64,000 nucleotides of DNA. It comes from a virus. The stretch lies in IMG/VR virus record IMGVR_UViG_3300020160_000289, positions 1 through 64,000 of that record. One strand, 5' to 3'. The notes beneath the pieces are model-generated. The model was not told where the DNA came from. It ran no database searches and saw only the letters and a list, made by a program, of their open reading frames with translations. This document shows positions 32,001-42,700 of the stretch, in pieces. The number at the start of each line of letters is the position of its first letter. Positions within the stretch are counted from its first letter, which is position 1. A program made the translations under genes and the position numbers.

Positions 32001-34619
32001 TCTGTATGTTGCTGTGCTAATGACCGCGCTAGGATTATAGTGGAATAATAAACCTCGATCAAATCCGTCGTTTATTAAGATATCAGAATTGTCTGGGTTA
32101 GTACCTAAATCTATTACAGGGTCTGCGATAGAAGTCTGAGTACTGTTCACTATTGTGGTCGTACCTTTAACAGTTAGGTTACCAACAACAGTAGCACTTC
32201 CACCCACATAGATATCTTTGCCAATACCTACGCCACCGTTAACAACAATAGCACCGGTGGTGGTCGATACAGCATTATCCATGCTGGTAGCAAACAACTG
32301 ATTAGTAAAGTTTAAACTGCCGTTTACCTGTAGATCGCTTTCGATTGTGGTCAATGACCCCGATGGATCTAATACAAGATTACCGCTAATTGTTTGAACT
32401 CTGTTTGACGAGAATAATAATGAACCAACCTGAATACTTGTTGGCTGAAGCACTGACGCATTAACGCCGTCACTGATTGTTAAACTTGATAACGGTCCTA
32501 ATCTAAAGTTGGCCGTTCCAAAATCCACGTTGCCTGAACGCTGATTAATACGGAACTGATCGCCGACACGGAAATCTCCAAGTTGATCAACTGTTTGATA
32601 GTAAACTTTTGCGCCGTTTAGTTTGACAATTTCATTATCTTGTACAGTTAGTGTCGGATCGTTGGTAAAATCTTTTCCTGAGCCAATGAAGCTCATGTTA
32701 AACGCAATGGCTTTTATGTCAATACCTTCACCGTCGGCATAGATACCATAATTTCCGTAGCAGGCTGCGCTGCCGATACATCTTAACTCACCACCAAACT
32801 GTCTGTAGTCTGCTAGAGTAATCTGAAGGGCGCTGGCAACAACTGTGGCTGTATAAGAAGCAGTTGTTGAATAGATATTTTGTGCGCCCTGCCCATCATC
32901 TTTAAAATCTATACTGGTAGTGGCTCCATCTGCGTGGATCAATATTGTAGTATAAACATCAGAATTATAAGCAGTAGTGCTAGGAGTAAACGTGGTGGTG
33001 TTTCTACAAATGTTACTAACACGGATTTCATCCATGTAACCCTTTAACGATACACTAGGTACTACTCCGTTACCACCAATTTCTAAAGCATCGCTGTTAG
33101 TGATACTGGCTGTTGCTGTGGTAGTTCCTTCTAGAACACCGTTAACAAACAATCTGTTGGTGTTAAACGCATCTCGAGACATTTGCACATGATACCAACT
33201 GCCTGCGCTCAATGCTGTAGTTGCTGTGAATAGGATAGTACCGTGTTGGCCGACTAGCTTATTGTCGGCTCCAATGTACATACCAAAGGTAGTCGAAGGT
33301 GCCGACCCTTTGTTAAACAGTTGTTGTTTAGCATTAATGGAATCTAAATAGACCCAAGATTCTAACGTGTAGGCGTTTAGGCCGTACTGTAAATCACTGT
33401 CACTAACAATGTTTAATAAGTCGCCGTTGGTTGTAAAATGTGCTGATGCTGTTCCAATTTTACGTTGGAAGCTGTCCATTGCTACATTACCGTAGACATT
33501 AATTACTTTGCCGCTACGATCTTGTGCTTCAACAAAGCCGCTGGCCTTGCCAGTTAGATATATGTATTCTGGAGTTACTTCATTAATAACGCCACTAGCC
33601 GCTACGGTACCTGTAGAGCTGATGTAATATAAATTATGCCCTACGGTGAATGTACCTGTGCTGTTGGCTAATCGTAATCGTGTACGGCCGGCGCCGCCCC
33701 AACCGGCTGATCCACTTTCGTAATGGATTCCTTTGTTGGCAAAATAGCTAAAGCCGTTTAGTAACTCTACTCGTGTACCGTTAGTAACATATACTGCGGT
33801 AGCATTTGGAGTAATGAATGTTGCTTCGTTGAATAAAAATGCCGCTTCAAGACTGGTAGAATCTACAAGAGCACCATCTAAGTATGCGCCGCCACCAGCA
33901 TCTGTGCTGTCGTAGCCATATGGATCGCCTGATACAGGATTAGATCCTTTTGTAATAACACTAACTCGTTCTACATAGGGACTACGTGTTGTAATTTTCA
34001 TTCCAGGATCGTATTCAAACGCATAACCTGGTTTATAAAATCCGCCAACTGTAAGGTCGCTGATTGTAGTTTCGCCATTTAATAAAAATGCTGAACTGGT
34101 ATTTGTTGCTGTAGTAGGTTTTACATATACTTGTCGAAGGCCTGCGCCACGAACACTGACTCCGGTAGGAACAGTTAGTGGAAATTGTTCAGTATAGGTA
34201 CCAGCAAGGATGTGTACAACTGCATTTTCTCCCACTGCGCCCGCAAGCTCTAAACCTTGCTTAATTGTTTGTACTGCGCTCTGAGGAATTTTTCCGTTAG
34301 CAGTATCATCACCTTGTTCGGAAACATAAAATACATGTTGGTCGGCTCGAAGGATATCCGTACCTTGTATTCTTAGTGTTCCGCCAATGTTTACATCACT
34401 GGAAAAGCCAACGCCGCCTAAAACTGTTAGGGCACCAGAAGTTGAATTCGTCGAAGAAGTAGTGGAAACAATGTTTAGCGGGCCGCCAAACGTAGATTGG
34501 CCAGATAGGCCTATGCCCCCTTTGATTATTAGGGCACCTGTAGTTGTGCTTGTCGATGTGGCAGTTAATCCGTTAAGGACTACCGCACCGTTTTTAACGA
34601 TGAAATCACTTTGTGCCAT
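29043..34619 (-). CDS. Giant fibre/adhesin: Gly-rich repeats, pectin-lyase-like and LamG-like domains, 1858 aa
   Basis: Predicted receptor-binding or fibre protein. Order: two copies of the TGALIIKGGIGLSG-type repeat (residues 25-80); a right-handed beta-helix-like domain from about 94 (FYVSEQGDDTANG, VHILAGTYTEQFPLTVP, GVSVRGAGL); a LamG/ConA-like domain at about 413-545 (LESWVYLDS, WYHVQMSRD, LFVNGVLEGT, GYMDEIRVSNICR), likely sugar-binding; a 'DQLGDFRVG' motif shared with the two largest paralogues; then many Gly-rich repeats and two 'DPVI-LG ... YDRGL-HYN' modules. Ends in a short WIDPSIGVEYQWIWSG domain. Good ribosome site GGAAAGGGAAAC; late octamer 39 nt upstream. Confidence 0.88.
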   Translation of the reverse strand: MAQSDFIVKNGAVVLNGLTATSTSTTTGALIIKGGIGLSGQSTFGGPLNIVSTTSSTNSTSGALTVLGGVGFSSDVNIGGTLRIQGTDILRADQHVFYVSEQGDDTANGKIPQSAVQTIKQGLELAGAVGENAVVHILAGTYTEQFPLTVPTGVSVRGAGLRQVYVKPTTATNTSSAFLLNGETTISDLTVGGFYKPGYAFEYDPGMKITTRSPYVERVSVITKGSNPVSGDPYGYDSTDAGGGAYLDGALVDSTSLEAAFLFNEATFITPNATAVYVTNGTRVELLNGFSYFANKGIHYESGSAGWGGAGRTRLRLANSTGTFTVGHNLYYISSTGTVAASGVINEVTPEYIYLTGKASGFVEAQDRSGKVINVYGNVAMDSFQRKIGTASAHFTTNGDLLNIVSDSDLQYGLNAYTLESWVYLDSINAKQQLFNKGSAPSTTFGMYIGADNKLVGQHGTILFTATTALSAGSWYHVQMSRDAFNTNRLFVNGVLEGTTTATASITNSDALEIGGNGVVPSVSLKGYMDEIRVSNICRNTTTFTPSTTAYNSDVYTTILIHADGATTSIDFKDDGQGAQNIYSTTASYTATVVASALQITLADYRQFGGELRCIGSAACYGNYGIYADGEGIDIKAIAFNMSFIGSGKDFTNDPTLTVQDNEIVKLNGAKVYYQTVDQLGDFRVGDQFRINQRSGNVDFGTANFRLGPLSSLTISDGVNASVLQPTSIQVGSLLFSSNRVQTISGNLVLDPSGSLTTIESDLQVNGSLNFTNQLFATSMDNAVSTTTGAIVVNGGVGIGKDIYVGGSATVVGNLTVKGTTTIVNSTQTSIADPVIDLGTNPDNSDILINDGFDRGLLFHYNPSAVISTATYRRSFFGMDNASETLIFKTGVATGPFSQITPSFLSLGTWGAARFGTLKLESTGDSSGSGSGSLISNGGAYFAKRVYSGANFYDVDGKLISIVTIPQYAVTTLTAGTDTAVNTSTGAVTVWTTSTLQTVTSRGSSTNVVVQFTNTSQATSTVTGAVTIVGGLGVGGDIYGANLYSDGSLVVTQGSIGSLGITALYAGTDTSVSSQTGQVYVWNNSTLQTVTGRGFTTTNAINITNATSSTSTTTGALTVAGGIGVTGDIWAKDIYSNGVKTLTTETDTLQLVTQRGATTDRAITFSNTSQATINGSQFAVQLSGGLYVAKRTYVTGEVTVGDGGVDSRSPLNVNGNYRLQSWNDSTGGLLDLYFTGTNSTGYFSLNVNSALGLALGPNEVIRVQQGGFGSNFVGINVTTATAQLEVGGDIKANNIYANGSLVITNATLGTYGVTSINTASGGGISINTSTGNVIIQSIDDLTAVTSRGNSTTNSIIIGGLSIPQGNATIGNTLDVLLTSNLNTVNVSGILNVTATTASISTSTGAVIIAGGAGIAGNVFAGALYDQSNRVVTSVTPVGGTGISIRSGAVTVGTATSFTIDNTGVIAIQGSTYIGVNSGTGIVTITNLGVQTLTAGADLSVTSNTGTITISNTSTLQSVTNRGSTTNNAIRITNATASTATTNGALVVTGGVGIGGALNVNGNAVINGSLQVFGSQTFVNSTQTYITDPVIELGAGANDTLLGINDGYDRGLVLHYNTTSTLNTAYDNHAFLGMDNATQKLVYKTNVYPGGVENYPAAFSNTGTWGSAKFGSLELVNSTSATSTLTGAITIIGGAGIGGTVYIGEKLFVAGYEVLTSGTGGVGSYVSFITAGTDTAISTSTGAVTVWNTSTLQSITNRGATTTNIVSFTNTGNSTSTVAGNAVQVSGGIGVTGDVYIQGDVYSQGGTPLYTPRVTVSTTPPTTSTNRLGDFWIDPSIGVEYQWIWSGTRYYWIQFTGAM

Positions 34620-34658
34620 TCAGTTTCCCTTTCCACGTGAAGGCGGCTTTAATAGAAA

Positions 34659-34666
34659 TATTTATC
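34659..34666 (-). promoter_or_regulatory. Late promoter octamer GATAAATA for the 1858-aa gene
   Basis: Perfect octamer, 39 nt before ATG 34619 and 12 nt after the terminator hairpin at 34679-34696. Confidence 0.68.
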
Positions 34667-34678
34667 CGTATGTTAAAA

Positions 34679-34696
34679 AGGGCTCCTAAGAGCCCT
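34679..34696 (-). terminator. Terminator after the 1088-aa gene
   Basis: 7-bp perfect stem AGGGCTC / GAGCCCT with a 4-nt loop, followed on the minus strand by TTTTAA. It lies 6 bp beyond the gene's stop. Confidence 0.78.
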
Positions 34697-34701
34697 AAGT
34701 G

Positions 34702-37700
34702 TTAGGTTACAATAGCCATTCGTAACGCTCGTATGTTCATACTCACCGGAGTATAGTTAGGAGTAAAGACCACTTGTATATCACCTGTGTTATAGCTAAC
34801 ATCAAATGCTCCAAGTTCTCCTGTGTTGGTAAGAATGCCATACTGACTGATGTACACGCCATTTTGTGTTGCGCTTCCGTCGTAAGTTACCATCAACTCT
34901 ACTACATGGAATTTATTAGGTGTACCAGTATCAGTCACTTGAACTAGATATTTTGCTGTTGTAAATTGATTTCCTACATAAGTATCGATCAATACTGGAC
35001 TAGTATCATTTTTACCCGCTACTTTAGAAGAACTAATTTTGTTAGAATCAGCCGCTGTTCCAGTACCAATTAATAGAGACCCTGCTTTAGCATAGCCGCC
35101 GGCAGTAATGTTTCCGCTGATACCTACGCCACCAAATACCTGTAATGCTCCAGTTGCTGTAGTACCGTCGTTTCCGCTAGATGTATTGATCCTTACATCA
35201 CCGTTGGAAACGTATAATGCCCATTTCTTAGTAGCAGTTGCGCCGCCAGTAAATGTTGGAGCATTATCGATATATAATGTGGTAGCATTGTCCCAGTTAG
35301 GCGCAAGTGTACCAAGTATTGTCGGTTGACCCAAACTGTGAATTGCTAAAGTACCGGCATTTGCTCCGATTGTTGTTAAATCAACATATGAAGAAGCAGG
35401 CAATGATAAACCTGCGCCAGTTGTTCCAATGACAGATTTTGATACTGTGCCGTTTCTTGTGATAGATCCGCCAATGTAAACATCTTTAGCAATGCCCGCA
35501 CCGCCATCAACAATTATCGCACCGCTATTTGTTCCAATGGATGTTGTTGTAGACTGTACACGTATGTTTCCGCCGATCCAAACATCTTGTCCAATACCTA
35601 CTCCGCCAACAACAGTTAAATCTCCTGTAGTCGTCGATACAGCATTTGATCCGCTGGTGATACTAGCAGTCTCAATATTGATTCTGGTAGCATTAATGGT
35701 CTTGCCAACGCCCAATCCACCGGCAATTACAATGGCACCTGTAGTTTTATCAGTACTATCAATAGTACTTAATACATCTAAACGTTCAACAGTCAATGTA
35801 TTAACAACACTAACCAATCCACCAACGTTTAAATCACCGTAAATGCCTGCGCCACCTTGTACAACCAATGCGCCTGTGTCGGAACTAGTGCTTTCTGTAG
35901 CATCGTATATTCTTGTTTGGCCGCCAACATTAAGTCTCTTGCCAATGCCAACACCGCCATCAACTACTAACGCACCGCTAGCGGTATTATAGGACTCTGT
36001 TAGATTGTAAACATGTATCGTACCTGTAGTAGTTACACTGCCGCCAATGTTAAGATCTTGACCAATACCAACGCCACCATTAATAATAACAGCACCGGTG
36101 CTAGTACCATATGACGGAGTTTGATTCGAGAAGTAGAATGTATTGGTAAATTCACCGCCAATTCCTGCGTTAACTGTACCGGTTGTTAAAATTTGTGCGC
36201 CGTTGATCCAGCCTTGATCGGCTACATACAAATACTTTGTGCCAATGCCGCCGTCTGGAACTTTTATAGCATTATTTTCAATGCTGGTTATGCTCCAATG
36301 CTCGGCTGTATTTGTTACAGTATTGGCAAATATAGAATTATTGCCAAAGTATGCTCCGCCTGTTACTCTTAAGGTGCCTGTTAAGTTGTCTGTTGAAACA
36401 TTATTGTCTCGTAAAACTAAACTACCAGCTTCTAAAGTACTCCAGGTCCCTGAGTTGTAGTAATCACCATACGGATCGTTACCGCCTACATCTGAATCGA
36501 TGCCTTGTTTAAAAATAAAGCGTTGTGTAGTATTTTCTAAACCTAAGAAAGCTCTAAAATCACTTGCTGTGTTGACAGCAGTTTGATAATGAATTAATAA
36601 ACCCTTGTCATAGATATCTGGTACTGTTAAGATACCTTTATTAGGAGCACCGCCAATATCAATTACAGGATCAACAATATATGTATTTGTAGAATTAACT
36701 GTTACCTGTGTACCTTGACCTAATAGTAATAAGTCGCCTTCAATTATGGCGCTGCCTTTAACTGTTAGATCTCTACCTACCCAAGCACCTCCAGCAACTA
36801 CTAATGCATTTGACGCTTCTGTTCCTGTAGAAGTAGCAGTACTTCCAATGATTAAATTCTTACCTATTCCAACGCCACCTGCTACAGTAAAAGGTGCTGT
36901 CGCAGAATCAGTAGCAATGGTATCATTAACAACTTTAATTGTATCGGCTGTTAAGTTTCTTCCAACAGCAACACCACCAGTTACTACTAATGCGCCTACA
37001 CCTTGACCTATTGAGTCCGTATTATCGGAAATTTGTATAAGACTTTCGAATCTCGATGGACCAGCAACTCCAATACCACCAGAAGTTATTTGAACAGCAT
37101 TGCCGCCTACAGTTGATGTACTGCCTTGATTAGATGTAAAGAATCCTCGTTGAGCCCATATGTCTTGTCCAACTCCGAGGCCGCCGTTAATAACAAGTGC
37201 GCCTGTTGAAGTTGATACAGCATTTTGTGTACTTTGAATAGTGGCCGTAGTTAGGACAGCAAGATAGCCACCAACATAAACATTACCGCTGATGCCTGCT
37301 CCACCGCCTTTAGACAGTATCAACGCACCGGTTTGTGTACTAACTGCCTGCGTACTTGTGGAAATTAAGATACCGTCGGGGAATTCTGCCAAACCTACGT
37401 TTGCTGTAGCACGAGTTAAAATTTCGCTGTCGTTTAATTGGAACGGACCGTAAAAGCTGCCGCCGCCTTGACCGTAAATTCCGTTACCAAAACTAATACC
37501 GCCATTAACCTGTAGGGCTTGGCCTGCTGCAGTTGATGTACTGCCTTTTGTTTCGCCGATGAAGACTGTACCAGAAGTAATATAAACTGACCAGGCTTTT
37601 TCAATTGTTAAATTGGCGCCACCTGTTGGTGCGCCTTTAATATATAAACTTGTTGCGTTTGTATAGGTTGCGTTTTCACTAACTGCGTCTAAAACACTGC

Positions 37701-37968
37701 TACCAAAGTAGTTTACAACGCCCCAGGCTGTTCTACCAGATGTTAAACTATCTGTAAATGTGGCATCGCCTAAGGCAAATTGGGCACCCAGGTTATGATT
37801 AATACCAGTTACATTACCTGTTCGTTTGATGGAACCTGCAATGTTAACATCTTTTGCGATTCCTGCTCCGCCGTAGACAATTAAAGCGCCGCTAGTAGTG
37901 TTGGTAGATTGGGTTACCCCTTCTATCTGCAGGCCTTCCTTGACAACGAAATCTTTATATAGTGCCAT
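34702..37968 (-). CDS. Repeat-built fibre protein, 1088 aa (about 16 Gly-rich repeats)
   Basis: Built largely of about 16 copies of a roughly 22-residue unit of the form S-T-x-T-G-A-[LI]-[VI]-[VI]-x-G-G-x-G-[IV]-x-x-[DN]-[VL]-x-[IV]-G-G, for example TGALVVDGGVGIGKRLNVGG and SGAIIVDGGAGIAKDVYIGG, spaced 40-90 residues apart. One 'DPVIDIGG ... YDKGLLIHYQ' module (about residues 420-460) is shared with the 1858-aa protein. The C-terminal domain (YLVQVTDTGTPNKFHVVEL, QNGVYISQYGIL) also ends the 581-aa protein. Likely a trimeric shaft with a C-terminal foldon-like tip. Ribosome site AAGGAT; terminator follows. Confidence 0.85.
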   Translation of the reverse strand: MALYKDFVVKEGLQIEGVTQSTNTTSGALIVYGGAGIAKDVNIAGSIKRTGNVTGINHNLGAQFALGDATFTDSLTSGRTAWGVVNYFGSSVLDAVSENATYTNATSLYIKGAPTGGANLTIEKAWSVYITSGTVFIGETKGSTSTAAGQALQVNGGISFGNGIYGQGGGSFYGPFQLNDSEILTRATANVGLAEFPDGILISTSTQAVSTQTGALILSKGGGAGISGNVYVGGYLAVLTTATIQSTQNAVSTSTGALVINGGLGVGQDIWAQRGFFTSNQGSTSTVGGNAVQITSGGIGVAGPSRFESLIQISDNTDSIGQGVGALVVTGGVAVGRNLTADTIKVVNDTIATDSATAPFTVAGGVGIGKNLIIGSTATSTGTEASNALVVAGGAWVGRDLTVKGSAIIEGDLLLLGQGTQVTVNSTNTYIVDPVIDIGGAPNKGILTVPDIYDKGLLIHYQTAVNTASDFRAFLGLENTTQRFIFKQGIDSDVGGNDPYGDYYNSGTWSTLEAGSLVLRDNNVSTDNLTGTLRVTGGAYFGNNSIFANTVTNTAEHWSITSIENNAIKVPDGGIGTKYLYVADQGWINGAQILTTGTVNAGIGGEFTNTFYFSNQTPSYGTSTGAVIINGGVGIGQDLNIGGSVTTTGTIHVYNLTESYNTASGALVVDGGVGIGKRLNVGGQTRIYDATESTSSDTGALVVQGGAGIYGDLNVGGLVSVVNTLTVERLDVLSTIDSTDKTTGAIVIAGGLGVGKTINATRINIETASITSGSNAVSTTTGDLTVVGGVGIGQDVWIGGNIRVQSTTTSIGTNSGAIIVDGGAGIAKDVYIGGSITRNGTVSKSVIGTTGAGLSLPASSYVDLTTIGANAGTLAIHSLGQPTILGTLAPNWDNATTLYIDNAPTFTGGATATKKWALYVSNGDVRINTSSGNDGTTATGALQVFGGVGISGNITAGGYAKAGSLLIGTGTAADSNKISSSKVAGKNDTSPVLIDTYVGNQFTTAKYLVQVTDTGTPNKFHVVELMVTYDGSATQNGVYISQYGILTNTGELGAFDVSYNTGDIQVVFTPNYTPVSMNIRALRMAIVT

Positions 37969-37988
37969 TTCTTTTTAATCCTTAAAGT

Positions 37989-39734
37989 TTACCTACTGAT
38001 GCCGGTTTTTATAACCTTAACCTGTTTAACTGAAGCCTGATTTGCCGTGAACAACAATCTTACTAGCCCATTTCCACTTATGTTATAATCCACGTCAAAC
38101 ACTCCAACTGCCCCTCCTGTAGTAATAATACCGTATTCTGACTTATAAACGTTGCCATCGTTGTCCACTAATACGACTATTTCAACTACGTGAAATTTTG
38201 CCCCAGGTCCTACGCCATCAGCTATTTGAATTAAGTTCTTGGAAGTCCTATAACTCGAAGCAGGAAAACTGTCTATTACCGTAGTACTTGTGTTATTTAT
38301 GCTGGTACTGCGTGTAAACAGCTGACCGTCTCCAAAACGGATGCTTCCCGAGACCTGTAATTTGTCTACGCCATTGTCGATCTGTGGGCCTAATAGTAAA
38401 TTTCCGCTTGATTTTACAACTGCTAGCCTGACGGTGTTGGCAGTATCGCTGTAAAGTGTTAAACCACCTTCGAATAGATTGGTGCCGCCCTGTCCTGAAA
38501 AGTTATTTCCGCCAACTTGCCATGTGTAACTCTGTCCGTTTGTGGCAGTATTACGCATTCTAAAGTAGACTCTGTCTGTTGCTATGTTACTTTCTAAAGT
38601 AATGCTTTTTCCAACAAATAAATCACCGCCAATTCCAACTCCGCCCCATACTTGGACGGCTCCAGTTTGCGTACTTGTAGCTAGAGCAGGGTTGTTAACT
38701 TTGAATGGAGCAGTAATTGTACCACCATTCCAATATAGATTGTCTAACGGAACGCCTTCGGAGAAATATCGTTGAGCAAAAACATCGCCATTAACACCAA
38801 GTCCGCCGCCAACTTGTAGTGCTCCAGTAAAGGTACTTGTGGCAGATGTAAGGTCGTATATTTTTACTGGGCCGCCAATATTCATGTTGCCGCCAATACC
38901 TACGCCGCCGGCAACTACTAACGCACCACTATCTGTAGTTGTTGATGTTTCTGTGCTGGTTAATCTTAGTTTACTAGCCTGAAAAGTTCCAGTTGAAGAA
39001 ATTTCAGTAAAGAAACCTTTTCCAGGAATTTTAACACCAATGTCAGTTGCGTTAATTTGTTTATTTGTAATGTCCTGACTTAAGGTATCGCCTACTAATT
39101 GAAACCAGTAAACAGGATCTGTATCTAAAATTTCTTGTTCAGTAAACGTAGTATAATAATATCTACCCTTGTACAGAGTACCGTTAGATACGTAAACTAT
39201 AGCACCAGATAGTTTAGCAGATGTATTAGCATCTGTTGATCTTGTCCAAGTTCCGTTTGTGCCAATTCCTAAATTAGAAACTATATAGATACCATTTTCA
39301 ACAGGATCGTCCTGCTGAGAAACTAAAACACGATCATCTTTTAATAAAGAAACTCCGTCAACTTCAATAGGAGCACCTCCTACCAAGTCAATCGTTCCGG
39401 TAGTTGCGGCTTTTACTGGACCTTTGAACGCAGTAACTGCATTTAATTGAGGAATGCTTACAGGCCCGTTGATAGTAAATGTTCCGGTCCCGTTTGGATT
39501 GTAAACTACATCCCCATTTGGTATTAAGCTCTGTATGAATGTTGCCGTTGTAGTTGCGCTAAAGTTAATAAATCCTAAACTAGTTGCGTAGGTAGTTTGA
39601 GAATTTACTGTAACGATTGTAAAACCAGTAGACGTACTCGGAGTATTACCCAACGCAGCCTGAGTTTGTTGTAGTGTAATAAACCCGGTCGGTGATGTAG
39701 GGTTTCTAACTGATCCGCTTAATAATATTGCCAC
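37989..39734 (-). CDS. Fibre protein with 'DGV-L--DRVLV' domain and Gly-rich repeats, 581 aa (GTG start)
   Basis: GTG start at 39734, one base after the upstream stop (TAACGTG), so translation is probably coupled. Residues about 108-210 form a familiar phage fibre domain: IDLVGGAPIEVDGVSLLKDD, VLVSQQDD, NGIYIVSNLG, WTRSTDAN and AIVYVSNGT. Three or more Gly-rich repeats follow (SGALVVAGGVGIGGNMNIGG, TGALQVGGGLGVNGDVFAQR, TGAVQVWGGVGIGGDLFVGK). The C-terminal region (NLIQIADGVGPGAKFHVVEI, KSEYGIITT) matches the tip of the 1088-aa protein, so the two may have the same end domain. Confidence 0.84.
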   Translation of the reverse strand: MAILLSGSVRNPTSPTGFITLQQTQAALGNTPSTSTGFTIVTVNSQTTYATSLGFINFSATTTATFIQSLIPNGDVVYNPNGTGTFTINGPVSIPQLNAVTAFKGPVKAATTGTIDLVGGAPIEVDGVSLLKDDRVLVSQQDDPVENGIYIVSNLGIGTNGTWTRSTDANTSAKLSGAIVYVSNGTLYKGRYYYTTFTEQEILDTDPVYWFQLVGDTLSQDITNKQINATDIGVKIPGKGFFTEISSTGTFQASKLRLTSTETSTTTDSGALVVAGGVGIGGNMNIGGPVKIYDLTSATSTFTGALQVGGGLGVNGDVFAQRYFSEGVPLDNLYWNGGTITAPFKVNNPALATSTQTGAVQVWGGVGIGGDLFVGKSITLESNIATDRVYFRMRNTATNGQSYTWQVGGNNFSGQGGTNLFEGGLTLYSDTANTVRLAVVKSSGNLLLGPQIDNGVDKLQVSGSIRFGDGQLFTRSTSINNTSTTVIDSFPASSYRTSKNLIQIADGVGPGAKFHVVEIVVLVDNDGNVYKSEYGIITTGGAVGVFDVDYNISGNGLVRLLFTANQASVKQVKVIKTGISR

Positions 39735-39735
39735 G

Positions 39736-42700
39736 TTATGCTCCTACCACCAAGATGAACGGTGTCATAGTTGCGTACAAACTCTTTTCAAAGGTTCGTC
39801 CAGCAAGTACACCAGTACTCTGACTAATAACTAATGTTGGTCCGATTCTAAAATCTCCGTTTTGGTCTGTTGATGTAAAGAACACCTTACCGTTATTTAA
39901 TTGAACCACTTCTTTGTTCTGTTGTGGGTCAGCAGTACCTACTTGAGGCAGAGCACCGTATTGTGTACCAGCACCTACATACTCAAATAAGTATCCAGAC
40001 GCTGAAATGTAACTCTGTTGATAGAATCTTACTGTAGCACCATCGATGAATAATGTTGGGTCTGTTACGTTTTGTTCTAGTCGAACAATGTGATACTGTC
40101 CTTTTCGATTAAAGTAACCGTTACCTGTGTTTACAGAATTATAATTTCCACCGTATATTAAATCGTATCCTACCGCATCAATGATTGCTCCAACATCTCG
40201 ATAACACTTATCTTTAGGATAATTTGGAGCGTCGGTAAACGCAGTATCAATATACGCAATAACTTCAGCTTTGATAAAATCTCTATTTGCCAATAGTAAG
40301 TCAAATGCGTTGATAACTTGAGTACTTGTACTTGCTACTTGACTAATTGGTTGTTTTGCTGGTGCTACTCCGGGACCATTGTTAATAATATTTGTAATAT
40401 TATCTATTTTATCTTGTACTAAGGAAACTTCGATACTAGTTCCAGTTGACGCAGATAATACTTGCGGAACTTTAAATTGGTAAGTGTTATCTAATGATGT
40501 TCCGGTAATAATATTACCGACTATGGTCTTAATATAGTCATACGCGGCAGTTGTTTGAGGAATTTGATCGTCAATGGCAGTATCAGCGGCATTAAATCCG
40601 TAGTAGTATACGCCGCTGGTAATACTTTGCCTGTTGCCGCCGTGTAATAGATCAAAACTTAATGAATCGACTATGTACCCAACATCTCTATAACAAATTT
40701 CTCTATCGTAACTAAACTCTTGATTATCTAAATCTATACGAGCAATAACTTCATCTTGAATAAATGCTTTATTAGCTCTTAATATATCGTAACTTGCTAG
40801 TATATTGGTGCTAGTTGAAACTACTCCGTTTGGAACAATTAAGTCAGTTACTCCAGTAGTTCCACCTGTCAATATTGACAGAATTAAATCAACATTATTT
40901 TGTACTGTTTGAGAAATCTTAACAGTACCCGTAGATAAATTTAACACTTGTGCTGTAGAAGTTGTAGCATCTACCGGTTCGTTGACTATGACTTTGCCTA
41001 CTAATTCTTTAATATATCTTATAGCATTTGTAGTTGTTGTTAGTTGTGAAATTATTTCTCCAGTATAGGCATCTTGGTTCCAGTACTGTAATCCGGCAAA
41101 CGTGCTTTCAGTTGTACCTTCGTACAACAAATCAAAAGCAATACTATCGATAATTAAACCAGTGTCTCTCTTACATTTTGTTTTATCATATAAAAATCCA
41201 GTGTTGTAAGTGTTATTAATATAGGCAATAGTTTCTGCTCTAATAAAATCTCTATTAGCATTTAATAGTTTAACAGCGTTGACAGTAGAAGTGCTGGTGC
41301 TTGCTGTTACAGAAATTGATTCTTTAACCGTAACTTCGTCTGGACCGCGCTCAATAATATTATTAATTAAATTAACATTATTCTTAACTATTTGTGCTTC
41401 GACTGTTGTTCCAGTCTGTGTACTAATAACCTGAGTGATTAATGTTTGTTGTGGGTCCGTAATTAAAGTTCCCGTAACAATATTTTCAACAATACTTTCA
41501 ATGAAATTATAAGCACTGGTAGTCTGTGGAATTTCTTTAGGTATTGCTGTGTCTTCTCCGTTATATCCGTAATAGTATACACCGCTTTGAACAGCTTGTT
41601 TGTTACCACCGTAGAGTAAATCAACGCTTACGCTGTCGATCATATAACCTATATCTCGGAAACATTTTTCTTTGTCGTAAACAAACCCTGTAAAATTACT
41701 GTTAATATAAGAAACAATTTCGTCTTGAATAAATGTTCTATTGGCTAACAATAAATCAAAAGCATAAGTTGAGTTAATGTCACTGCTCGCAGTTAAACTA
41801 ATAGAAGTTAATGTTCCGGCAATCGCAGGTCCATTGTTGATAATATTTGTGATTTTATCAACCTTTGCTTTGGCCTTTGTTATTGTAGTACTATTAGCAG
41901 GCAACATATAAGTTATCTGATTTGTAGTATTTCCTGCGCTAGGAATAATTTCAACTCCGCTGATAATATTACCAAGTATGTCTTTTAGTCGATTATAAGC
42001 GGCTGTAGTTTGGGGAATTTCATTTAAAATAGCTGTAGACGTACTAATATATCCGTAATACAACACTCCGCTCTGAATACTCTGCTTATTGCCGCCGTGT
42101 AGTAGATCAAATGCCACACTGTCAATCATGTATCCTGCGTCTCTTTGGCATTTAGCAGAGTCGTAAGTAAATCCACTTGTCTTAGTAGTTTCAACATAGG
42201 CAATAACTTCAGCTATTAGATATTCTTTGTTAGAAAGTAACAAATTATAAGCATAGTTTGTATTTGTAGAAGAACGTCTTTTTCCGTTAGGAACAATAAT
42301 ATCAGTGACTCCGTTAGTTCCGGTGTTTAAAATATCAATAATAAAACCAAAGTTATTTCCAACAACAGCCGATTCGTTTGATGTTGCCACTAATGTTGAA
42401 GTAGTTTGTGTAACGGTACTTTGATATCTTGTGCCGCTCTGATTATTAACTACAACTTTTTGCGCCAATGAGCTAAGGTATATAATAGCGTTAGTAGTAG
42501 TTGTTATTTCGTTGGCAATATTTCCAACATAACTATTTTGATTCCAATATTGGATTCCGGCAAATGTACTTTGACTATCGTTAGTTGACGGATATAATAG
42601 ATCAAACGCAATACTGTCAACAATTAATCCTGTATCTCTCAAACACTTGGCCTGATCATATACAAAGTTAGATGTTTGATCAACATAGGCAACAACTTCA

